52,378 nt of DNA. It comes from a virus. Position numbers and translations under genes: made by a program. The notes below the pieces were generated by a model. The model saw only the letters and a list, made by a program, of their open reading frames with translations, did no database searches and had not been told where the DNA came from. Below, piece after piece: positions 48,401 through 52,378 of the stretch. Each line of letters begins with the position of its first letter. Position 1 is the first letter of the stretch. The DNA lies in IMG/VR virus record IMGVR_UViG_3300032087_002048, positions 1-52,378 of that record; one strand, given 5' to 3'.

Positions 48401-50870
48401 TTGTATCTGTGAGACCGTCTAAGGTTGCTATTGAGGTTGCCCACTTAACTCCTGTGGATGTTGCGCTATCGGCTGTGAGTACGGTATCGTTTGCACCAAC
48501 GGTAAGGTCTACCCAAGAAGTACCATCAAACACAGCAACATCTCCTTTGGCAACTGCCGTAAAGTTAGTATCTGTAAGTGCATCGAATGTTTGAGCAACA
48601 CCTGCTGCTAATGGTGCTACTAAACCAAATCTATTGGCTGATAGAAATGTAGCATTATTTAAGTCTGTCTCTCCTTGTTGTACTACAAGATATCCCCTAA
48701 CTATAGCACTTCTAATACCTGCTAATGCTTCAAATTGCGCTCTAGGCACAGCATCTAGTGCATCCTCAAATCTTACATACTGGGCAGTACCATACTGTAC
48801 AAAAGTCTTATTAGAGTTTCCAAATAGTAATAATCTCTGTATTGTATATCTATTTGCGGTTACAGAGGCTAGTGTACCTGTACCAACATCATAACTATTT
48901 GGGTTTATTACTGTGGTTGCTGCATCAAAAGAACCGATACCGCTTCCATTATTATAAACATAATTGAATGTAAGACCAGTATCTATTGCTGTGGCAAATA
49001 CATGAGGAGCATCAACATTGGTCGTGAAGTTTCTTCCATAAGAAAATACACTACCTGCACTTTTGTTTAGGTTTAGGTTTACTCCATTAGGTGAATATAT
49101 ATTACCACTTATATTTAAGTCACCTATAGCCTTAGATAATTCTTTAAGTCCAGAACCAATAGCTTTAGTTGGTATTGTAATAGAGAATGCACCACCAATA
49201 TTTGTTTTATTTGAATGGTCTAATCCACCTAAGAATATAAGACTTCTTAATTCTTCGTTTGTAAAACTAGTCTGCTGTACTATAGCACCTGCAGCATTGA
49301 TAGCAATATCTGTTGCAAATTGAGTGGCTAGGTTAGTAACTGTTTGGGCTGTAAATGCTCCCCAAGATACACTTGTGGTAGTAGGAGGTGATGTACTGTG
49401 GTCTACAATTATACCAGTACCTGCTGATATGTCAAACTTAGTAGTATCTACATTAATACTTAATACTCCACCAGAATTAAGACCTGTTGATAGCATCTCT
49501 AGGGTGGGTACTATAGTTTCTATCTTATCATATAAAGCATTCTTTGTTGGTACTTCTAAGGATGCATTCCAACCTACTCCATAAACTTCGTCAGGTACAG
49601 TAACATCTAGGCTAAAGGTTATAGCCCCTAATACTGTTTGAGTACTCCCTAGATTCATTAACTCCGAACCTTTGTAAAACCATTTATCTGCACTAATTGA
49701 GTAAGTAATACCCTGTCCACCAAATAACCTAAGAGAGAAGTCATTAATGCTATCCCAATCAAAAGTCATTGTATCAGTACCTGCGTATACGGTATTCCTT
49801 ATATCAACTCTTGACGCTTGTTGTATTTCAAACCCATTCATGTTGATATTACCTGTCATTGTACCACCACCTATAGGTAGGTATAACCCATCATGGTCAC
49901 CCCATTGATAAGCTGCATCCCATGAGTTTATATCTGCTGTAGTAACACCAAATACGTCAGATGCAATAAATACAGGGTCTGTCTCTGCGGTCAGATACCC
50001 TGCCACAGCATGGTTACCCCATGTATATGCTAAATTCCATGTTCCAATTAATACGCTAGTAACTGCTGCTGCATCTGATGCAAGGAATACAGGGTCGCTT
50101 TCTGTAAAAGATGTTAGATACCCTGCACTTGCATGGTTTCCCCACCCAAACGCTGTATTCCAGTTAGTTGAGTTGTCTGTAAGATATGATATAGTGCCTG
50201 TAGTAGACTTAACTATACCAGTACCTGATAGCGCAGCTTGATACCCTGCTACAGAGTGGTCACCCCATCCATAGGCTGTTGTCCAGTTTGTTACGTCTGG
50301 TGCTGTTACAGCCCCTACAGGCGATGCTAAGAATACTGGGTCTGTCTCTGTATAGATTGATGGTACACCTGCAAGGTCAAATACCATACTATATGTAGTG
50401 GCATCAATTAAAGAGTTACCCCCTACAAAGTTGGTAACGTTTATTGTGAATGTGTCATCTAGGTTATCTACAATACTTGATATTGCAAAGTAAAATACCT
50501 GTCCTACGACAGATGCTTTAAATACTCTAAGTACAAAACTAGTTGGTTGGTCATCTATTACTTCCAGTAAAGATGTAATATCAATACCGTTACCATCGAA
50601 TTTGTTTAATGTAATAGAAGTAATGGCTGTTGCTGCGGTTTGATTACCATTGGTAACAAAATAGCCTGCATCAAATTCATCTAAGTCTGGGTCTGTAGCA
50701 TCTGAGAAAGTATACTCTATAGATGCTAGGTTAAGTCCAGTTTTGAATGTAGAGAAAATACTACCTAAAGGGTAGTTCCTTGTAACGTTTATGTTATCTG
50801 CATCTGAACCAATTACAAAGTCATCAAGACTTAGGTTGCTATCAAATGCGTATGTTTCAATTCTTGCCAT
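45495..50870 (-). CDS. Large tail fibre with C-terminal Peptidase_S74 intramolecular chaperone, 1791 aa
   Basis: N-terminal anchor (MARIETYAFDSNLSLDDFVIG) shared with the 654-aa fibre. Residues ~190-335 hold four copies of a ~50-residue repeat ending in a W..AY.WGDH..AGY motif; a later pair of repeats reads VAVFDGTSWVDLTVG / ILVYNGSAWVDLTVG. The C-terminal ~95 residues are an S74 chaperone with SDERLKKNI (Ser1697-Asp1698, the self-cleavage dyad), IGVIAQDLE and a terminal coiled coil. The chaperone should trimerise and fold the fibre and then cut itself off. This is probably the main host-range determinant. Confidence 0.85.
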   Translation of the reverse strand: MARIETYAFDSNLSLDDFVIGSDADNINVTRNYPLGSIFSTFKTGLNLASIEYTFSDATDPDLDEFDAGYFVTNGNQTAATAITSITLNKFDGNGIDITSLLEVIDDQPTSFVLRVFKASVVGQVFYFAISSIVDNLDDTFTINVTNFVGGNSLIDATTYSMVFDLAGVPSIYTETDPVFLASPVGAVTAPDVTNWTTAYGWGDHSVAGYQAALSGTGIVKSTTGTISYLTDNSTNWNTAFGWGNHASAGYLTSFTESDPVFLASDAAAVTSVLIGTWNLAYTWGNHAVAGYLTAETDPVFIASDVFGVTTADINSWDAAYQWGDHDGLYLPIGGGTMTGNINMNGFEIQQASRVDIRNTVYAGTDTMTFDWDSINDFSLRLFGGQGITYSISADKWFYKGSELMNLGSTQTVLGAITFSLDVTVPDEVYGVGWNASLEVPTKNALYDKIETIVPTLEMLSTGLNSGGVLSINVDTTKFDISAGTGIIVDHSTSPPTTTSVSWGAFTAQTVTNLATQFATDIAINAAGAIVQQTSFTNEELRSLIFLGGLDHSNKTNIGGAFSITIPTKAIGSGLKELSKAIGDLNISGNIYSPNGVNLNLNKSAGSVFSYGRNFTTNVDAPHVFATAIDTGLTFNYVYNNGSGIGSFDAATTVINPNSYDVGTGTLASVTANRYTIQRLLLFGNSNKTFVQYGTAQYVRFEDALDAVPRAQFEALAGIRSAIVRGYLVVQQGETDLNNATFLSANRFGLVAPLAAGVAQTFDALTDTNFTAVAKGDVAVFDGTSWVDLTVGANDTVLTADSATSTGVKWATSIATLDGLTDTTITGAVKGDILVYNGSAWVDLTVGTNTYLLTANSVTATGLEWTAPPTSAVWGSITGTLSSQTDLQSALDARLQLSEAIGITTGSTSGDLNNSSTGVFYATSGTLNRPIDVNSHIFSQDLGSGYSQQIGGRNHRLFFRHEEASVWGSWNEFYHTGNLTLTDYVAVTGDTMTGDLIIDNGATQENLIVEHGFVSAKNDGNTWRTLLGNSSSARNYLVGGSSIDSVNTLDTYLRIRSIADGDLIFQENSLAHKIYHEGNLTPSDYVLKAGDTMTGDLTVNARLTIPNAAVNQWAFIADTNNVNYSGLWFTTAGDGMLILRDSLGSSTQLTYDATTAGLNITGNVNSDGSYYKGDDKNIIQFSDAWLRINPSNDFTNGIYCGSGILRTDGEFQVGGSGANFKVTASGAMTVLGTSVLTGLLTANAGVGTTFIGLDRGSSVSDATTVFSGVSAPANSIVVASNTTGSTGYPSAFGGGMYVRGATETRDFAFWRNNSDNNSGLYAGHKSGTTWVWNKLWHQGNDGIGSGLDADKIHNFGRTASGDRWGNFVINETSGVIEIGRYIDFHNTDGDTSDNTGRLDNTTNGILRWTSSSATDIIEVYNSSTEFAQLAANASGGYLILSDDALTNTIIRGYGDSEFYGGGVYTKGSLGGIGTEHTIGSSFQLFSVGGGNLHSTGSSVTGTMRVRLPTAARSTNDMVQFSVMINDYAGGDGGGESVSVDIIGYPHASGWANTNATVHTSRNDRDYNVRFASDGSYHYVEIGTTTQNWAYPQAYIYNVFAGYTANISNWEQGWNVSVQASYTGTQDHIVTDNYPTAGRLSTRAGDLYSNTTTTYWDMDADKDLLIRDVTTTRFTFDVSLGRLTATEDMYAVDFNLSSDERLKKNIKPLEDYKVVTNWVEYDWINNDKHDIGVIAQDLEKTNPEFVKTAEDGYKSVNYTKLLIAKNIQLENKVKELEARMDRLETLLTIGLN

Positions 50871-51462
50871 TAATGTAGTTTATGATTCCAGTATATATCA
50901 TCGAACCTAAGTCTCCTTGAAAGCGAGGGTCTTTAAGTTTAACGAAATCAGGTTTGAAATCAAAAAAACCACACTCAATCAATATTGCTGTGCAATTTGT
51001 ATTACGTAGTACGAAGAAATTAGATTCTTTTAAACCCCTATCTCGCATTCCTGCTCGGTGTACAGCTAATCTAGCCATTGCTCTAACTTCTCCTGCAAGT
51101 TTATCACTTTCTGTTTCTCCTACGCTCGTAAATATCTCAAATCCACCTGCGTTATGAGATGGAGATGCGTTACAATGCACAGATACAAAGATAGTACTTT
51201 TTGGGTCAAGTTCGTTGGCTATCTCAACTCTTTTTTTCAATGAAAGGTCTGTAGACTCATCTACTCCGACAGTTAAGACAACATTAAGATTTGGATGTTC
51301 TTTAAGGCAATTATATATTTGCTCCCCTATTTGACGATTAAGCACACCCTCATGAGCGACTGTACCATCGTCATAGGTGTGCATCTTTTTAGGTGCTGTG
51401 GTGTAGTTTCCATCCTCGTCTATACCACCGTGTCCGAAGTCGAGGACTACGTTTTTAATCAC
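50857..51462 (-). CDS. N-acetylmuramoyl-L-alanine amidase endolysin (Amidase_3)
   Basis: 201 residues starting at a GTG (51462) that overlaps the upstream TAG. Zinc ligands are visible at His11 (GHGG), Glu38 (HEG) and His96 (SVHCN), and the catalytic Glu at 163 (LIECGF). The whole chain is the catalytic domain; no cell-wall-binding domain or signal peptide is seen, so release depends on the holin. It cuts the bond between MurNAc and the L-alanine of the peptide. It overlaps the large fibre gene by 14 bp. Confidence 0.9.
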   Translation of the reverse strand: MIKNVVLDFGHGGIDEDGNYTTAPKKMHTYDDGTVAHEGVLNRQIGEQIYNCLKEHPNLNVVLTVGVDESTDLSLKKRVEIANELDPKSTIFVSVHCNASPSHNAGGFEIFTSVGETESDKLAGEVRAMARLAVHRAGMRDRGLKESNFFVLRNTNCTAILIECGFFDFKPDFVKLKDPRFQGDLGSMIYTGIINYINGKN

Positions 51463-51824
51463 TAATCAGATAGGTTCACTCCTATTGAATAAGTAACTGC
51501 TGTACCGTTATTCTTGGTAGCTACAACTCTAAATGTATCTGGTAAGAAATCTGCTGCTGAGACATTAGCTGCTACAGGAGTGTAATCCCCAACAGTATAT
51601 GTAGTAAGAGCGTTTGCTGCTAAAGCTGCTGACGTTAGAATATTATACCAACTTCCACTTGCTGCATCATAACCATCTATTGTTATTGTAACTGTTGCTG
51701 CACCTGCGCCTGCTGTAATATTAACAATAAACTTACCATTTGATAAGTTATTATCATTAACTGTAAATGTTTCCGTAGCTGTTCTGGCTGCACTTTCAGC
51801 TATTCTGATGTTTGATTTAATCAT
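51462..51824 (-). CDS. Hypothetical beta-rich protein between holin and amidase, 120 aa
   Basis: Beta-sandwich-like with Ala/Thr/Asn-rich strands (TETFTVNDNNLSNGKFIVNITAG, TVTITIDGYDAASGSWYNIL, FRVVATKNNGTAVTYSIGVNL). No signal peptide. It overlaps the holin gene by 8 bp and the amidase by one base. It could be a minor virion or head-decoration protein rather than a lysis gene; composition fits phage structural proteins. Confidence 0.5.
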   Translation of the reverse strand: MIKSNIRIAESAARTATETFTVNDNNLSNGKFIVNITAGAGAATVTITIDGYDAASGSWYNILTSAALAANALTTYTVGDYTPVAANVSAADFLPDTFRVVATKNNGTAVTYSIGVNLSD

Positions 51825-52308
51825 TTCCTTTATCTTCTGGGTTAATTGTTTTAAAAAGTTTATCTATAATTGTACTCAGTCCATTTCTTACTGCATGTAA
51901 CAATCTGGTTATTATATCTTCGTTTTCTGTTTCTTTTCCTTCTTTAATACTAATAATATTATTTACTATAGAGAATGCCTCTGCCACAACAACTATATTC
52001 AGTATGGCTGTTACAAACCACGTAAAGTCAAAACTCAATGCTTTTGCTGTCAGGGCTAACACCATTGGTATAATCAATACCGATGTTTTTGTTACCAACC
52101 CCCACATTAATAATTTAAAACTAAGTTTATGTTTTAGCTTTATTGCTTTAATTATACCAAAAATGGTATCTATTGCCATTAATGCCCCTAGTATCTTAAC
52201 TGTATCTACATTTATGTCCAAGAAAACAAACACACCGTAGACGAACATTTTTACTGCTCCGAACCAATCTGTTACTTTGCTTGCTGCATTCATCATCCAA
52301 TCTCCCAT
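51817..52308 (-). CDS. Holin, phage_holin_4-like, 163 aa
   Basis: Four hydrophobic segments: AVKMFVYGVFVFLD, KILGALMAIDTIFGII, MWGLVTKTSVLIIPMVLALTA, and FVTAILNIVVVAEAFSIV. The LMAIDTIFGIIKAIK part matches the 'DxxtGi.kA' core of the toxin-secretion/phage-lysis holin family (phage_holin_4). The C-terminal ~40 residues are charged and cytoplasmic. It is the first gene of the leftward arm and is followed by the amidase. It should form the membrane lesions that free the amidase. Confidence 0.75.
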   Translation of the reverse strand: MGDWMMNAASKVTDWFGAVKMFVYGVFVFLDINVDTVKILGALMAIDTIFGIIKAIKLKHKLSFKLLMWGLVTKTSVLIIPMVLALTAKALSFDFTWFVTAILNIVVVAEAFSIVNNIISIKEGKETENEDIITRLLHAVRNGLSTIIDKLFKTINPEDKGND

Positions 52309-52345
52309 AGCTTTTAAAAAAGTCGCTTTCCTGTAAAGTAAAGTC

Positions 52346-52378
52346 TTTGTTTATAATTCTGTATCTTTGTACAAAGGT
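52346..52378 (+). promoter_or_regulatory. Divergent promoter region at right edge
   Basis: Rightward: TATCTTTG at 52362-52369 is a perfect -7 core; TTTG at 52346-52349 is 12 bp upstream, shorter than normal. Leftward: top-strand CAAAGGT at 52372-52378 would be the core TAnnTTTG on the minus strand if the base beyond the window is A. The two overlap in the palindrome CTTTGTACAAAG (52365-52376). The leftward core would serve the lysis and virion arm. Confidence 0.6.

Noticed and set aside
47023-49584. Rightward ORFs opposite the large fibre gene
   Set aside because: All are antisense shadows of the repetitive fibre coding sequence, with no motifs and no promoters.
43107-50870. Diversity-generating retroelement acting on the fibre genes
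   Set aside because: No reverse transcriptase gene and no template/variable repeat pair was seen in the window.
51186-51193. CAAAGATA promoter core on the minus strand within the amidase gene
   Set aside because: It lies inside the coding sequence, has no TTTG at the right distance, and no gene starts just downstream.
1-52378. Window as a closed circular genome
   Set aside because: Joining the ends gives no ATG for the first truncated gene downstream of the edge promoter, and no terminal repeat is visible, so completeness cannot be claimed.
1-52378. Prophage or temperate phage
   Set aside because: No integrase, excisionase, repressor or attachment site was recognised. The tRNA at 19269 is intact and between phage genes, not a disrupted host tRNA end.

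Overview
The window looks like most of the genome of a lytic tailed phage (Caudoviricetes) infecting a Bacteroidota host, probably a Flavobacteriia-like bacterium. The host call rests on repeated promoters of the Bacteroidota type (TTTG, a 19-20 bp spacer, then TAnnTTTG) ahead of many genes, on signal peptides ending in FAQ or ANA, and on a DUF3127-type SSB and a BT4734/VirE_N-type primase, both typical of that phylum. The virion genes suggest a short-tailed (podovirus-like) particle: there is no sheath or clear tape measure, but there are a portal, a terminase, an acidic scaffold, a capsid protein, connector- and nozzle-like proteins and large glycine/alanine-rich ejection-type proteins. The order recalls T7-like and crAss-like phages, but I see no phage RNA polymerase, integrase or repressor. 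The first gene is cut by the left edge, so the window is not shown to be a whole genome.

Layout. The left arm (1-19340) is read rightward and holds the early and replication genes. In order these are: small unknown genes; a recombination set (RecE-like nuclease, ERF annealing protein, SSB-like protein); two secreted proteins, one lysozyme-like; a replisome-organiser-like protein; an alarmone-hydrolase-like HD protein; a primase-helicase; a run of tiny mosaic ORFs; an exported protein; a nucleotide-supply set (dNMP kinase, ThyX, B12-dependent RNR); a family B DNA polymerase; a T7 endonuclease I-like nuclease; a DnaQ-like exonuclease; small membrane proteins; and a tRNA-Thr. The right arm (52308-19341) is read leftward and holds lysis and virion genes: holin, amidase, two fibres with a common N-terminal anchor, a spanin candidate, a possible co-chaperonin, TerL, portal, scaffold, capsid, connector and nozzle proteins, a GNAT protein, and three ejection-type proteins ending in a 1572-residue giant.

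The two arms converge at the tRNA, which abuts the stop codon of the giant gene. They diverge at the right edge, where a near-palindromic pair of promoter cores sits. All transcription therefore appears to use the host sigma factor. Genes are packed tightly, with many TAATG and ATGA overlaps that suggest translational coupling. No stretch over 300 bases lacks a gene.

The most unusual items are the 8.3-9.1 kb run of tiny ORFs that share conserved 5' and 3' ends, the (p)ppGpp-hydrolase-like HD protein, three early envelope-targeted proteins, a terminase with a lambda-type deviant Walker A, and a 185-residue protein that looks like a doubled GroES-type barrel. Function calls come from reading motifs by eye and were not checked against databases.
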